From SAR324 cluster bacterium (GTDB lineage Bacteria; SAR324; NAC60-12), in contig JANQJU010000100.1 of assembly GCA_028281495.1 (NCBI GenBank), positions 62,001-126,000 on the forward strand: a stretch of DNA of 64,000 nt, given 5' to 3'. Position numbers and translations under genes: made by a program. The notes under the pieces were generated by a model. The model saw only the letters and a list, made by a program, of their open reading frames with translations. It was not told where the DNA came from and did no database searches. This document shows, piece by piece, positions 33,932 to 43,750 of this stretch (positions within the stretch are counted from its first letter, which is position 1; every line of letters begins with the position of its first letter).

Positions 33932-34579
33932 ATGGCAAATCAAATCAAGGGTTTTTTAGTCGAATACATCTCGTCCACCCTCCCGTATGTATTGATGTTC
34001 GACTTCAATCCCGAGACCATCACACGCAGCCGCACGGTGCATTCAGGTGCCAAAGACGATTCTGCAGAAACCGGAGGGAAAGCGGTCACCTCAGCATTGG
34101 ACACCAGCAACGTGACCCAACAATGGGTTACTGCCCCCGAAAACTTCGATATCGAGATTTTGTTGGATGCTACCGACCGGATCGCCGAAGGCGATCCGAT
34201 CGCCACGCTTTTGGGAGTCCAGCCAGAGATTGACACCTTGCGTGAGATGACAGAACCCCAAGTCCAAGGGCCTTCGGGGCTGCGACTACTGGATGCCCTA
34301 GACCAACTCCAAGACCGAGCGACCGACAAAAAGCACAAGCTCTCCATGTATCTGTTCATTTGGGGAATCCAGATCTTACCGGTGATGGTCCGATCCGTAT
34401 CGGTCACGGCCGAAGCGCATTTGGCCACATTGATTCCTTACCGAGCGAAAGCTCGAATCAGTATGCAGGTCGTGGAAGAAGACCAGAAGTTTTACCAAGT
34501 GGATCGATTGCGTCAGGCGGTTGGAGCAACGGTGAATACTGGACGCACCGCCATCTCCGTGTTGAGTGGTATTTTATAA
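33932..34579 (+). CDS. Pvc7-like tube/baseplate adaptor (CIS_tube N-terminal type)
   Basis: The 215-residue protein matches the N-terminal domain of Afp7/Pvc7, which links tube and baseplate. Typical features are the start GFLVEYISSTLPYVLMFDFNPET, the segment DFNPETITRSR, FDIEILLDATDRIAEGD and a beta-rich C-terminus (VRSVSVTAEAHLATLIPYRAKARISMQV). In Afp7 a LysM domain is fused to this; here LysM is in the next, separate gene. A strong AGAGGATGG site precedes the ATG. Confidence 0.75.
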   Translation: MANQIKGFLVEYISSTLPYVLMFDFNPETITRSRTVHSGAKDDSAETGGKAVTSALDTSNVTQQWVTAPENFDIEILLDATDRIAEGDPIATLLGVQPEIDTLREMTEPQVQGPSGLRLLDALDQLQDRATDKKHKLSMYLFIWGIQILPVMVRSVSVTAEAHLATLIPYRAKARISMQVVEEDQKFYQVDRLRQAVGATVNTGRTAISVLSGIL

Positions 34580-34608
34580 AGGCAGCTTAAGCAGAAAGGA
34601 CCCTTCTC

Positions 34609-34896
34609 ATGTTTTTAAGAGATTCGCGATATCAAGATGCGTTGCCGTTTACCGGTGAAGAGGACTCCCGATTTCAAGGAGTGCGTCCGCGTGAAATCGG
34701 CCCGGCAGAAGGGGTGATCGAACACGTCATCAAGCGGGGGGATCGTTTGGATCTCCTTGCACGCAATTATTACAACGACGACCGCCGATGGTGGCGGATT
34801 TTGGATGCCAACCCGGACATTCTGTATGGCGGGGATTTGTTGCTGGACAACCATGAAGGGGAAATCATTTTGATCCCCAAATCGAAAGAATCGTGA
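34609..34896 (+). CDS. LysM-type baseplate protein
   Basis: This 95-residue protein ends in a LysM-like unit (HVIKRGDRLDLLARNYYND, RRWWRILDANPDI, IILIPKS). LysM/gp53-like domains bridge the hub and wedge of contractile baseplates, as in Afp7 and T4 gp53. The N-terminal ~35 residues (FLRDSRYQDALPFTGEED) are polar. It has an AAAGGA site and lies between the Pvc7-like adaptor and hub genes. Confidence 0.82.
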   Translation: MFLRDSRYQDALPFTGEEDSRFQGVRPREIGPAEGVIEHVIKRGDRLDLLARNYYNDDRRWWRILDANPDILYGGDLLLDNHEGEIILIPKSKES

Positions 34897-34900
34897 CCTT

Positions 34901-36037
34901 ATGGCTTTGGATCTGTTCAGTTCAGAAGCATTGAATGATCCCGCCGAGTGCATCATTCGGGTGGGAGAAGGTGATCAAGAAATCACCGACTATTATGCTG
35001 CGGTCGAGGAGGTTTCTGTGGAGGTGCGTCGTACTGCGGCCACTCAGGCTTCCGTGCGATTCGGTTGCTATCGAGACAGCGACGGCAAGTTCTCGGTGAT
35101 GGACGATGAGGTGCTGGTGCCGTGGGCTCCGATCAAGATCGAAGCGGCCTTTGGCGAATACACCGAAGAAGTCATGCGCGGTTACATCCGCGAATTGCGA
35201 TCCGATTATCCCGAATCGCAATCCGCCACGTTCACGGTGATGTGTCAAGACGCTTCGTTGGCGCTGGATCGCCTCCATCGTAGGCAAGTTTGGGGAGCGG
35301 AAACGCCATCCACCGACGCAGAAATTCTGCAATCGATATTATCAGAAACCAACCTCACTTTGAATCCAGACAGCGGCGCAGGGCAAACCGGGATTCAGGT
35401 GAGTCAAGATAGCACCGATGTTGTGTTTCTGCGGCAACGAGCCGCTGCCAATGGGTACGAACTGATTTTTTCACAAGGCCAAGTGTATTTCGGGCCGTGG
35501 CGGCTAGAAAGCACCGCTCAAGCCACCATCAATGTGTATGCAGGGCGTGACACACATTGCTCCACACTCTCGGTCACTTTTGATGGGCACCATCCCGACA
35601 AGGTGGGGTTTGACACCGCCGAGACCTCGGGCAGCGGAGTCACCAATCAAATCCTGGAACCGGATTTTGCCTCGCTTGGCAACACCCCGGTGGATAGCAA
35701 TGATGCAGGACTTGCTGATTTTGTGTGGATGCTGAGCCGCAATGAAGGCGTGGGAGAAGCCGAACTCCAGGCGACCGCGCAACGTAAAGTCAACGAAGCG
35801 TCGATGAAGATCAAAGCCGAAGGCGAACTCGACGGCAGTGCGTATGGTCATGTGCTTCGGGTGGGAGAACCCGTTGGTTTGGATGGTGTGGGCGAGATGC
35901 ACAACGGTATTTATTATGTGGATGCCGTGACCCACACATTCACTTCCACGGGCTATCGACAAAAGTTTGTGCTGCTTCGCAATGCCTATGGTGACAATTT
36001 GGACAGCGGCAGCAGTTTACTCTCTGGAATTTTATAA
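34901..36037 (+). CDS. gp27-like baseplate hub protein (gpD family)
   Basis: This 378-residue protein has the beta-barrel start of phage late-control gpD/T4 gp27 hubs (EVSVEVRRTAATQASVRFGCYRDSDG, FGEYTEEVMRGYIRELR) and a later VFLRQRAAANGYELIF segment typical of the same family. Afp8/Pvc8 and VgrG fuse this hub to the spike; here hub and spike are separate genes. The hub trimer sits below the tube and carries the spike. Its stop is four bases before the spike ATG. Confidence 0.85.
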   Translation: MALDLFSSEALNDPAECIIRVGEGDQEITDYYAAVEEVSVEVRRTAATQASVRFGCYRDSDGKFSVMDDEVLVPWAPIKIEAAFGEYTEEVMRGYIRELRSDYPESQSATFTVMCQDASLALDRLHRRQVWGAETPSTDAEILQSILSETNLTLNPDSGAGQTGIQVSQDSTDVVFLRQRAAANGYELIFSQGQVYFGPWRLESTAQATINVYAGRDTHCSTLSVTFDGHHPDKVGFDTAETSGSGVTNQILEPDFASLGNTPVDSNDAGLADFVWMLSRNEGVGEAELQATAQRKVNEASMKIKAEGELDGSAYGHVLRVGEPVGLDGVGEMHNGIYYVDAVTHTFTSTGYRQKFVLLRNAYGDNLDSGSSLLSGIL

Positions 36038-36041
36038 CGAT

Positions 36042-36857
36042 ATGGATGACGAATTACTGACGCAGCTCGCGCAAAAGATTCAGAACAAATATTACGGCAA
36101 ATATCGAGGGTTTGTGGTGGATAATGCCGACCCGGAACAACTCGGTCGGGTGCGATTGAAAGTGCCTTCGGTGCTTGGGGAATCGGAAACGGGATGGGCG
36201 CTGCCCTGCATGCCGTTTGGAGGGATGGCCGCGCAAGGCATGTTTGTGGTTCCCGAAATCGAGGCCCAAGTTTGGGTGGAATTCGAAGAAGGAGAACTCT
36301 CTTATCCCATTTGGACCGGTACTTTCTGGCAACAAAAAGGCGACGCTCCCGTGGAGTTGGAAGAAGACAAACCCACTCAACATGTCATTCAAACGCCAGC
36401 AGGACATCGCTTCTTGTTGGAAGATGCCAAAGATTCGGAAACCATCCTATTGGAACATCCGGAAGGGGCCAAAGTGGAGATTGACCCAAAAGGGACGGTT
36501 TCGGTGCTTGATGCCCAAGGTGCAACCTTGGTCTTGGATGCGGAAGGGGTGGAAGTGCGGTTGGAGGATTCCGATGGCAACCGCTTGGTGATGAACAGTT
36601 CGGGAACCACCGTAGAAGACAGCAATGGCAACAAAATCGAAATGGCCGCTTCCGGGATCACGGTCAAAGCCCAACAGGTGGTTTTGGATGCCTCGCAAGT
36701 TGCTTTGGGAAGTGCTGCGGCAGAACCCTTGGTCAAAGGCCAAACGTTTTTAACTTTATACAACAGTCACACACATGCCACGGGAGTGGGGCCATCGGGG
36801 CCACCGATACCGCCTGCCACTCCGGCAATCTTGTCCACCAAGGTCAAGACCGCGTGA
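36042..36857 (+). CDS. gp5/gpV-like central spike protein
   Basis: The ATG at 36042 gives MDDELLTQLAQKIQNKYYGK, a 271-residue protein. Residues ~20-110 form an OB-fold (RGFVVDNADPEQLGRVRLKVPSVLG). A run of beta-prism segments follows (TVSVLDAQGATLVLDAEG, NGNKIEMAASGITVKA), then the C-terminal ASQVALGSAAAEPLVKG and HTHATGVGPSGPPIPP that are typical of gpV and eCIS spikes. The trimeric spike tip pierces the target surface. No PAAR domain follows it. Confidence 0.9.
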   Translation: MDDELLTQLAQKIQNKYYGKYRGFVVDNADPEQLGRVRLKVPSVLGESETGWALPCMPFGGMAAQGMFVVPEIEAQVWVEFEEGELSYPIWTGTFWQQKGDAPVELEEDKPTQHVIQTPAGHRFLLEDAKDSETILLEHPEGAKVEIDPKGTVSVLDAQGATLVLDAEGVEVRLEDSDGNRLVMNSSGTTVEDSNGNKIEMAASGITVKAQQVVLDASQVALGSAAAEPLVKGQTFLTLYNSHTHATGVGPSGPPIPPATPAILSTKVKTA

Positions 36858-36876
36858 CCCCATTTGATAGGGACCT

Positions 36877-37263
36877 ATGGCACGACGATTAATCGATCCA
36901 CCGTACCTGAAGTTTCCGTTGCGGATTGGGAGCAAGGGTGGAGTGTTGGCAACCAAGTCGGAGCACATCCGAGGGCAAATTGAACAGGTCTTGTTCACCA
37001 TGCCAGGCGAGCGTGTGTTTCGACCCGAATTCGGCGCGGGAGTGCGCGCCTTGGTGTTCGAACCCAATTCTTCCGCATTGTGGCAGGTGACCCGTCGGCG
37101 GTTGTTGGCCTCCTTAGCCGAAGCCTTGCGAGGGGAAGTGGATCCCCGATCACTGGAAGTGGAAGTCAGTGGCGATGAGGCCACTTTGGAAATCGAGATT
37201 TCCTATACCTTGGGCACCATTGGTGTGGAAGAGAAGCAAACTTTTACCATTGACGGAGTGTAA
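36877..37263 (+). CDS. gp25-like baseplate wedge protein
   Basis: This 128-residue protein is of the T4 gp25/P2 gpW family (Afp9 type). The block SEHIRGQIEQVLFTMPGERVFRPEFGAGVR carries the conserved EVFRPEFG-like motif that bridges sheath and baseplate. It continues with ALVFEPN and SLEVEVSGDEATLEIEISY. Length is normal for the family. It directly precedes the gp6-type genes. Confidence 0.93.
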   Translation: MARRLIDPPYLKFPLRIGSKGGVLATKSEHIRGQIEQVLFTMPGERVFRPEFGAGVRALVFEPNSSALWQVTRRRLLASLAEALRGEVDPRSLEVEVSGDEATLEIEISYTLGTIGVEEKQTFTIDGV

Positions 37264-38454
37264 GTGGCTGACGATCCAAATATAGAACTCAAATTTGATG
37301 GCGAATGCCTCGATTGCGGACGCCGCATTGTGGAGCAACCCCCCACACTGCCGGACGTGGGAGACGATTTCGACTGGCTGGTCCGGGATTACGATGGATT
37401 CCGCCTGTTCATGATGGAGGAGCTGGCCGCCCGACTCCCTCAGCGCAAACGTTGGACACCGGCCGATGTGGAAGTGGCTCTGGTGGAGGTGCTGGCCACG
37501 CTGCTCGATCAATTGTCTGACATGCTGGATCGTATCAGTGCTGAGGCCTTTTTAGAGACGGCCCGCCGTCCTCAATCGGTGCGTGCTCTGCTGAAAATGA
37601 TTGGCTACGACGCGATTGTGGTGGCCAAAGCGAAACAAGAAGGACCGTTTGCCGAAGATGTCCAAGAGCATCCCGATGACCCGCGCGATGAGAAAGAAAA
37701 GTTTGATCAGTACTGGCTGGATAACCCTACTGCGATGGATGCAGCTCGACTGGCAGGGCCCCGATCCATCCACACTCAACACCGAATGGTCACGGTCGAC
37801 GATTATTCGACCCGATTGGAAGAACACCCCTTGGTGCTGCGTGCCCAAGCGAAGTTGGAATGGGGTGGCTCGTGGTTGGTGATTCGAGTGGCAGTGATCC
37901 TGTGGAATCGCAGCGAATTGGACGGCATTCCTGATTTACCAGACAGCGTTCAAGAGGAAGTCGAGGAATTTCATAGTGTGCGCCAGCTCGAACCCACAGA
38001 GTGGGATGGCACGCTCTCGTTTCGGACGATCCTGCGCCACTATCTCGATACGTATCGGATGGTCGGTCAGGAAGTGTACCTGCAAGAGGCCGTGGAAGTG
38101 GGCATTGTGATGAGTTTGGCCATCACCGTGAACAAAAACTACTACCAATCTGAAGTGCGTTATGCCGTAGAGCAAGCCTTGGGACGCGGGCCGGGCGGAT
38201 TCTTTGAACCCGGACGGTTGAAGTTTGGAGAAGATTTGTTTGCCGGAGATATCTTCCAAACGTTGATGGCACTCGATGGTGTGGACAACGTGTGTCTGAA
38301 TCGCTTCAAACGCTTGGGAAAACGCTATGAAGATCAATCAGAAAACGGACGAATTCAATTGGATGGCCTGGAAGTCGCGGTGTGCGATAACGATCCCGCA
38401 GATCACGCACGAGGCTATTTTTATTTACAACTCAGCGGAGGGCGAAAAGGGTGA
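37264..38454 (+). CDS. Baseplate wedge protein, gp6/J-type (short)
   Basis: This 396-residue protein starts at a GTG immediately after the gp25 stop. It begins with a Cys pair (CLDCGRRIVEQPP) and then has a DYDGFRLFMMEELAARLP and ADVEVALVEVLATLLDQLSDMLDRIS region like wedge proteins. The middle and C-terminus have VNKNYYQSEVRYAVEQALGRG and DLFAGDIFQTLMALDGVDNV. That is the layout of Baseplate_J/gp6 wedge subunits, which in eCIS come as a pair of large proteins. The next gene overlaps by four bases (GTGA). Confidence 0.8.
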   Translation: MADDPNIELKFDGECLDCGRRIVEQPPTLPDVGDDFDWLVRDYDGFRLFMMEELAARLPQRKRWTPADVEVALVEVLATLLDQLSDMLDRISAEAFLETARRPQSVRALLKMIGYDAIVVAKAKQEGPFAEDVQEHPDDPRDEKEKFDQYWLDNPTAMDAARLAGPRSIHTQHRMVTVDDYSTRLEEHPLVLRAQAKLEWGGSWLVIRVAVILWNRSELDGIPDLPDSVQEEVEEFHSVRQLEPTEWDGTLSFRTILRHYLDTYRMVGQEVYLQEAVEVGIVMSLAITVNKNYYQSEVRYAVEQALGRGPGGFFEPGRLKFGEDLFAGDIFQTLMALDGVDNVCLNRFKRLGKRYEDQSENGRIQLDGLEVAVCDNDPADHARGYFYLQLSGGRKG

Positions 38455-41400
38455 CATCAAGCAGCGAAACCGATGAGACAAGCGAATCTGAAGATCTGAC
38501 TCGGTGGAACCGAGCGGGGTTGCAGCGTTTCCGCTACGTGAATGGCAATGCCATCACCTATCTCGACACACTCCGTGAGGCCTTGGCCAAACGTTTCGGA
38601 GACTGGGACCGTGTGAATGCAGTCGCACCGGATCCGGACACCGCTTCAACGGAACAAGAGAAAATCGATCTTGAAGGCCGTCTCCAAGAGCACCAAGAAC
38701 TTCAGTATCGAGAAAAAACCAACGATCCTGCCTGGGAAGTGGTACGGGCCTTCGCTCGTTCCCTTCATATCCTGGGGGAAACGCTGGATACCTATTCCAA
38801 CGAAAGCTATCTGGGAACCGCCACGCAATGGGAAAATGTGCGGCGTCTGGTGCAAATGTTGGATTACCGCCCCGCTCCTCCTGCTTCGGCCACCACCTAT
38901 TTGGTGCTGGAAGGCAAAGAAGGCATGCAGGGCACGGTCGAAACCGGCTTCCAAACTGAATATGCGCCTCCAGAAGGTGGGGATTCGGTGCTTTTCGAAA
39001 CCTTGGCCGATCTAGAAATCGATGCCCGACTCAATGCGTTTCGTTCCCCGGATGCCGAACTCAACCCCGACCCCTTGATCCCCTTGGATGAGGCGGAGGA
39101 TGCCGAAGAGGAACCAGAAGGGGATGGCGAGCCTGGAGATGGTTTGGGAGGTGACCCAGGAGAAGAGGAGGAAGAGGACGACAGCGCATCCGAAGGAGAA
39201 CTCGTTCAATTGGAAGGTGAGGTGGCCAACCTAAAGATCGGAGAGCCGTTGCTCATCGAAGACGAGCTGACAAAACAGGCTTGGGCGTTTTTGATCGATG
39301 GGGTGATTGTGGGCACAAAGACCAACAATGCCGGTGAAGAAATTACCTACACACAAGTCCGTCTTTATCCCCCCAAGTTGAAAGAACTAGAATTGCCGAA
39401 AGGGAGAGTGCTGGTTCACACCAATCCTAAAGAATCGCTCGGAGTCATTCGTCCCTTGGGAGATGGCGTGTTTGAGCAAGAGGAAGGTGTGGGGGGCGCC
39501 GACATTTATCAACTGTATCTAACCGAAGCCCCGGAGGACTTAGCGGAAGGCTCATGGGTGTATCTTGCGAGTGGAAACCGAAGTTATTTTTTTGAGCTGG
39601 CAGCCGCAGTGGAGGAAAAAGCCCTGACTTTTTCTCAAGATGTTCATCAGTCCGATACTTTGGAAAATGCGACCGTCTCGCTTCCTGAAGAAATCACTAT
39701 AGAGACTTGGATCATCAAATCGTTACCGGAAGGACAAACTGAGACGATCCCCACCGAAGGGAATCCATCGCCTGCCTCTCCCTATCAGTATTCTGCAACG
39801 ATTGCTGGGGATTGGGAGCACTTGAACCAAACCCGAATGGCTTGTTCCATTGCGTCAACCGTCAGTGTGGGACCATTCTTTTACTATTTCCAGATAATGA
39901 CCGCTTCCTACAGCCCTGTGTTGATGGACGAAGGCGATGGCCAAGGTTATACGGATATCACTTTCAAATGGATATTGGACCCCGACGGTACCGACGAAAG
40001 CACCCCCAATAACCCACCCAATGTCCCAGCAGGCGCGGTGGGCGTGACGGCACACGCGTTTTTTGCCGCTCCGCGTGATACCGGCCTTTGGACTGTTGAC
40101 CGGTTGATTCAAAAAAATGATCACTTTCCCAATAGACGACTGATTACCGAAATCCCCACAACGATCAGTGATGGCGATTATGCCGTATTGTTACAAGGGG
40201 ATGGCTTGGTATGGGCCAAACTTTCCAATGTGGCGATTGACGAAGACAAAGGGGAAGCCAAATTGGTGGCAGAAGAACAAGGCAGTGTGAACAATCCGAG
40301 ATGGTTCTTTCATGAGGATGAGGATGAGGACGACAGTAATAATGATGCCCTGGGCTATCGTAAATTTTATCAAAGCGAAGCCAAACTGTTCGGGCACTTT
40401 GCCGCAGCAGTACGGGTTGATGGATGGGATGTGAATGAACAACCCCTTCACCCCGAAGACGATCCTGATAGCGAGGAACCCGTGGATCGCACTGTTTTTC
40501 CCGTGGATACCACGACATTGTCTGAGGACGATTTGGCCGAGCTGCAAAACACTTTGGAAGGACGTTCGGTGATGGTGGAATGTGGCGATGATCCGGAGGG
40601 CGCATTTGTCACCACCGTCGAGGAATTCAAACAGGTAGCTTTGGTAGATGGGACGGGTGCCGTAGTGGATTCTGACGCAGAACCGGAAGACGAAGACTCG
40701 TGGGTATTGATATTAGCGGATCCGATTCCCGCCGATTGCACAACTGGCAGCCTCACGGTATCGGCCAATGTCGTGATGGCAGGGCATGGAAAAACCTTAC
40801 CCACGCAAGTGTTGGGCAGTGGGGATGCCACCCAAACCCATCAAACGTTTTTGGTCGAAGTTCCCGAGATTGCATTCATTCCCGACCTGACCTTTGCCAA
40901 TGGACGCAAAGCAGCGGTTGAGGTTTCGGTGAACAATCGGGTGTGGGAACAAGTTTCCACTCTCAACGATTCCGGGCCTACCGATTTTCATTACGACACT
41001 CGTATGACCGAAGACGGATTCCTCGAAATCCGATTCGGCGATGGCGAATATGGACGACGTTTGCCCACTGCAAGCAACAACATCCGGATCACTTACCGGC
41101 AAGGTACAGGGTCTGCGGGGAATCTGGACGCGGGGAGTTTCACCGATCCGCTCAAACCCCATCCCTTGGTTGAAGGATTGCACCAACCGCTGCCTTCTAG
41201 TGGAGGCGATGAAATGGAAGGCTTGGAATCCATCCGCGAATACGCCCCCGCCTCTACGTTGGCTTTGGATCGAGCGGTGTCCTTGACCGACTTTGCCCAG
41301 TTAGCCCGAAACGATAGCCGGGTGTCACAAGCAGTGGCTTTTAATGATTTCCAAACCGGATTGCAGCAAAAAGAAAAAGTGAAAGTGGTCATCGTTCCGG

Positions 41401-41873
41401 GGGAAAACGTGGATGTGGATGAGGTCAAAGAGGAGTTGTCGGATTATTTAGAAGCGCGTGCTTTGCCCACCGTGGAGGTGACGGTGGATAGTTATGATCC
41501 GGTCGTCATTGATCTGGACATCACCATTCGTGTGATTTCCGAGGCCTATGAACCTGAAGAAGTGGTGAACCAAGTGAAAGCTGCTTTGCAGGCAGCCTAT
41601 GGCATCAAGAATCGGTCGTTGGGGCAAGCCTTGTATCGAGGCGATTTGTACCATGTGGTGGAAAACATCGAAGGGGTGGAAAATTCCGATTGCATTATCG
41701 CAGACTTCGAGCTGCCCGAACAAGAATTGTCGGAAGACGAGAAAGATACCGCCTTGTTGGTGGTCACTGGCATCAACGATCAAATCAAAGCGTTGAAACC
41801 ACATTCCTATCAAGTGATTCATCTGGACTCCACTTCGCAAGTGACCGTCCATTGGCAGGAGTATGACCCATGA
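38451..41873 (+). CDS. Large baseplate wedge protein, gp6/J-type
   Basis: At 1140 residues this is one of the largest proteins of the operon. The C-terminal third (~915-1090) is Baseplate_J-like: DRAVSLTDFAQLARND, VVIVPGENVDVDEVKEELSDYL, VRVTIRVISEAYEPEE-type strands and SLGQALYRGDLYHVVENIEGVE. The N-terminal part (~25-150) resembles the short wedge gene. An acidic Asp/Glu/Gly insertion occurs near 205-250, with EEEEEDDSASEGE and nearby acidic runs. It matches the eCIS baseplate protein of the Afp11/Pvc11 type. GTG start, four-base overlap with the gene before; the next gene overlaps by ATGA. Confidence 0.88.
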   Translation: MTSSSETDETSESEDLTRWNRAGLQRFRYVNGNAITYLDTLREALAKRFGDWDRVNAVAPDPDTASTEQEKIDLEGRLQEHQELQYREKTNDPAWEVVRAFARSLHILGETLDTYSNESYLGTATQWENVRRLVQMLDYRPAPPASATTYLVLEGKEGMQGTVETGFQTEYAPPEGGDSVLFETLADLEIDARLNAFRSPDAELNPDPLIPLDEAEDAEEEPEGDGEPGDGLGGDPGEEEEEDDSASEGELVQLEGEVANLKIGEPLLIEDELTKQAWAFLIDGVIVGTKTNNAGEEITYTQVRLYPPKLKELELPKGRVLVHTNPKESLGVIRPLGDGVFEQEEGVGGADIYQLYLTEAPEDLAEGSWVYLASGNRSYFFELAAAVEEKALTFSQDVHQSDTLENATVSLPEEITIETWIIKSLPEGQTETIPTEGNPSPASPYQYSATIAGDWEHLNQTRMACSIASTVSVGPFFYYFQIMTASYSPVLMDEGDGQGYTDITFKWILDPDGTDESTPNNPPNVPAGAVGVTAHAFFAAPRDTGLWTVDRLIQKNDHFPNRRLITEIPTTISDGDYAVLLQGDGLVWAKLSNVAIDEDKGEAKLVAEEQGSVNNPRWFFHEDEDEDDSNNDALGYRKFYQSEAKLFGHFAAAVRVDGWDVNEQPLHPEDDPDSEEPVDRTVFPVDTTTLSEDDLAELQNTLEGRSVMVECGDDPEGAFVTTVEEFKQVALVDGTGAVVDSDAEPEDEDSWVLILADPIPADCTTGSLTVSANVVMAGHGKTLPTQVLGSGDATQTHQTFLVEVPEIAFIPDLTFANGRKAAVEVSVNNRVWEQVSTLNDSGPTDFHYDTRMTEDGFLEIRFGDGEYGRRLPTASNNIRITYRQGTGSAGNLDAGSFTDPLKPHPLVEGLHQPLPSSGGDEMEGLESIREYAPASTLALDRAVSLTDFAQLARNDSRVSQAVAFNDFQTGLQQKEKVKVVIVPGENVDVDEVKEELSDYLEARALPTVEVTVDSYDPVVIDLDITIRVISEAYEPEEVVNQVKAALQAAYGIKNRSLGQALYRGDLYHVVENIEGVENSDCIIADFELPEQELSEDEKDTALLVVTGINDQIKALKPHSYQVIHLDSTSQVTVHWQEYDP

Positions 41874-43729
41874 GCGAACGCAATCACGGAGACCTATTAT
41901 ATCAATTGTTACCCACGGTTTTCCGAGCACGTGACAATTCAGAACGAGGGCCGGATGGCCGAGTGGTGAAGCAAGGGGATTTGCAGAAATATCTCGCTGC
42001 CTGCGGAGAACTGTTGGATCTGTTTCATGCGACCCTCGAGCAAAAATTGGCAGATAACTTTCCCTTGGGAGAAAAAGTCGGCGTCAACCGCCCTCCTCAA
42101 AACTGGATTCTGCCTTACTTTGCCGAATTGTTGGATGTCCAATTGCTCGCCCCTGATGCGGCTGGGCGTCGTGAGGAAGTGGCTAATGCCGTCGCATGGC
42201 GTCAGCGCAAAGGCACTCCGCCCGTGGTCGAGCAGATTGCCGAAGCGGTGGGGCAATTGGATGTGGAGGTGCAAGAAGGATGGAAACGAGTGGCCGTCAC
42301 TCCGCGAATTGGTGACCCGTTGGTGTCTTCTCGGTACTTTGGATTGCGGTGGGAGTTGCATCCCGATTATCACCCCGATGGCGACCATGGCCTAGCAGAA
42401 GATCCAGGAACGCATCCGAGTGATATGGCTCGGCATCCCGGATTTCCTGCCGTGACTCCGGATTTCCGTCGTCCTCCAGGCAACGTTCGTAATACTCATG
42501 TTTCGCCCGAAACACCCCATCCGCCAACAGATCCATGGAAACCAGTACCACCCCATCCCACCCCGGATTGTCGAGGAACGCATCTGGATATCACCCGGCG
42601 GACTCCCGATATGCGGGACCCGACGTGGCAATATGGCCATTATACGCCTTATACTGTTTTAGTGTATTATCGCATTCCCGAAGGATTCTTTCCCGAAGAT
42701 TGTAATTCTCAAGACGTGGGAGGGCCGCCTGATGAGTTCACTGTGGATTGGGGAGATCTCGAGGATACTCCGGGCTTCGAGTACGACTTTGATGAAGCGA
42801 CAGGAAAGGGGTGGGCTAAATACACGCCTGAGGTTCCGAATACCGTCTTGAGGGTTTCGGGCGAACCCAAGCTATCTCCTGGTGTGTACACCTTTGAAAA
42901 TATTCGGTTTATCAGCCTGAATCTACTCAAAGCGGGAACTTATGATTTGGGCGGATTGGTGGTGGAGACATCTTGCACTCTGGCTCAGGTGGGAGTGCAT
43001 CATATCCAAAATCTTGTCTTAGGGGGGGATTTGGCAGCAGCCACCTCGTCGGCTGCGGGGCGGATACAACTTGATTTGGAATGCTGTGCACTTAGCTCGG
43101 TCAGTGCGACTTTTGAACCAGCCGAGGACGAAACCTCTAGCTCTGATTTTATAAACATCATCGCAAAGAGCTGCTTGTTTGGAAGTCTTGCCACCCTCGA
43201 TGCCACCCTCCAATTGGAATATTGCACGGTTTTAGGCAACACCACAGCCGGGCACTTGGATGCCAGCGATTGCATCTTTCAAGGCCTCCTATTCAATCAA
43301 GCCGGGGTCGAAGATTTCGAACCCGATGGCGCAGAACCGGACTTCCTACCGGAAGGGTGTTTGCGCTATTGCCGGGTGACCGAGGTCGTCTTAGAAGCCA
43401 TGAAATCAAGCGATACGACCCAAGCGGAGTGGTTGAACCGCGATTCTCCTCCCGCTTCGTTGCCCCATAGTGAAAGCGTATTTTTTGTGGCTTCTGAGTT
43501 CGGCGAGCCGGGATGCGCAGTCTTGCACCCATCGAGCAGTAACCGGGTGTGTTTTGGAGCCGAAGACGGAGGCGAACTCGGAGCCTTTCATGACAGTTAC
43601 CATTGTCTTCGACGTGAAGCCATTGCTGAAAAATTGAATGAGTTTTTACCGGTGTCGGTCCAGGCGGTTTTGATTCCCGACCGAACACTGTGGATCCGTT
43701 CTGCAGAACCGACAACCGATGACAGTTAA
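41870..43729 (+). CDS. gpI/gp7-type tail protein with long C-terminal extension
   Basis: The N-terminal ~150 residues match the phage tail protein I family (LLYQLLPTVFRARDN, VVKQGDLQKYLAACGELLDLF, WILPYFAELLDVQLL, ANAVAWRQRKGTPPVVEQIAEAV), as in Afp12/Pvc12. After that comes a Pro/His/Thr-rich linker (~170-265) and ~350 residues of beta-helix-like sequence with many short hydrophobic strands. The extension is unusual for the family and could present the fibre. ATGA overlap with the wedge gene before; the fibre-like gene follows after 21 bases. Confidence 0.78.
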   Translation: MSERNHGDLLYQLLPTVFRARDNSERGPDGRVVKQGDLQKYLAACGELLDLFHATLEQKLADNFPLGEKVGVNRPPQNWILPYFAELLDVQLLAPDAAGRREEVANAVAWRQRKGTPPVVEQIAEAVGQLDVEVQEGWKRVAVTPRIGDPLVSSRYFGLRWELHPDYHPDGDHGLAEDPGTHPSDMARHPGFPAVTPDFRRPPGNVRNTHVSPETPHPPTDPWKPVPPHPTPDCRGTHLDITRRTPDMRDPTWQYGHYTPYTVLVYYRIPEGFFPEDCNSQDVGGPPDEFTVDWGDLEDTPGFEYDFDEATGKGWAKYTPEVPNTVLRVSGEPKLSPGVYTFENIRFISLNLLKAGTYDLGGLVVETSCTLAQVGVHHIQNLVLGGDLAAATSSAAGRIQLDLECCALSSVSATFEPAEDETSSSDFINIIAKSCLFGSLATLDATLQLEYCTVLGNTTAGHLDASDCIFQGLLFNQAGVEDFEPDGAEPDFLPEGCLRYCRVTEVVLEAMKSSDTTQAEWLNRDSPPASLPHSESVFFVASEFGEPGCAVLHPSSSNRVCFGAEDGGELGAFHDSYHCLRREAIAEKLNEFLPVSVQAVLIPDRTLWIRSAEPTTDDS

Positions 43730-43750
43730 CCTTCCAGACCATCGAGCCTT

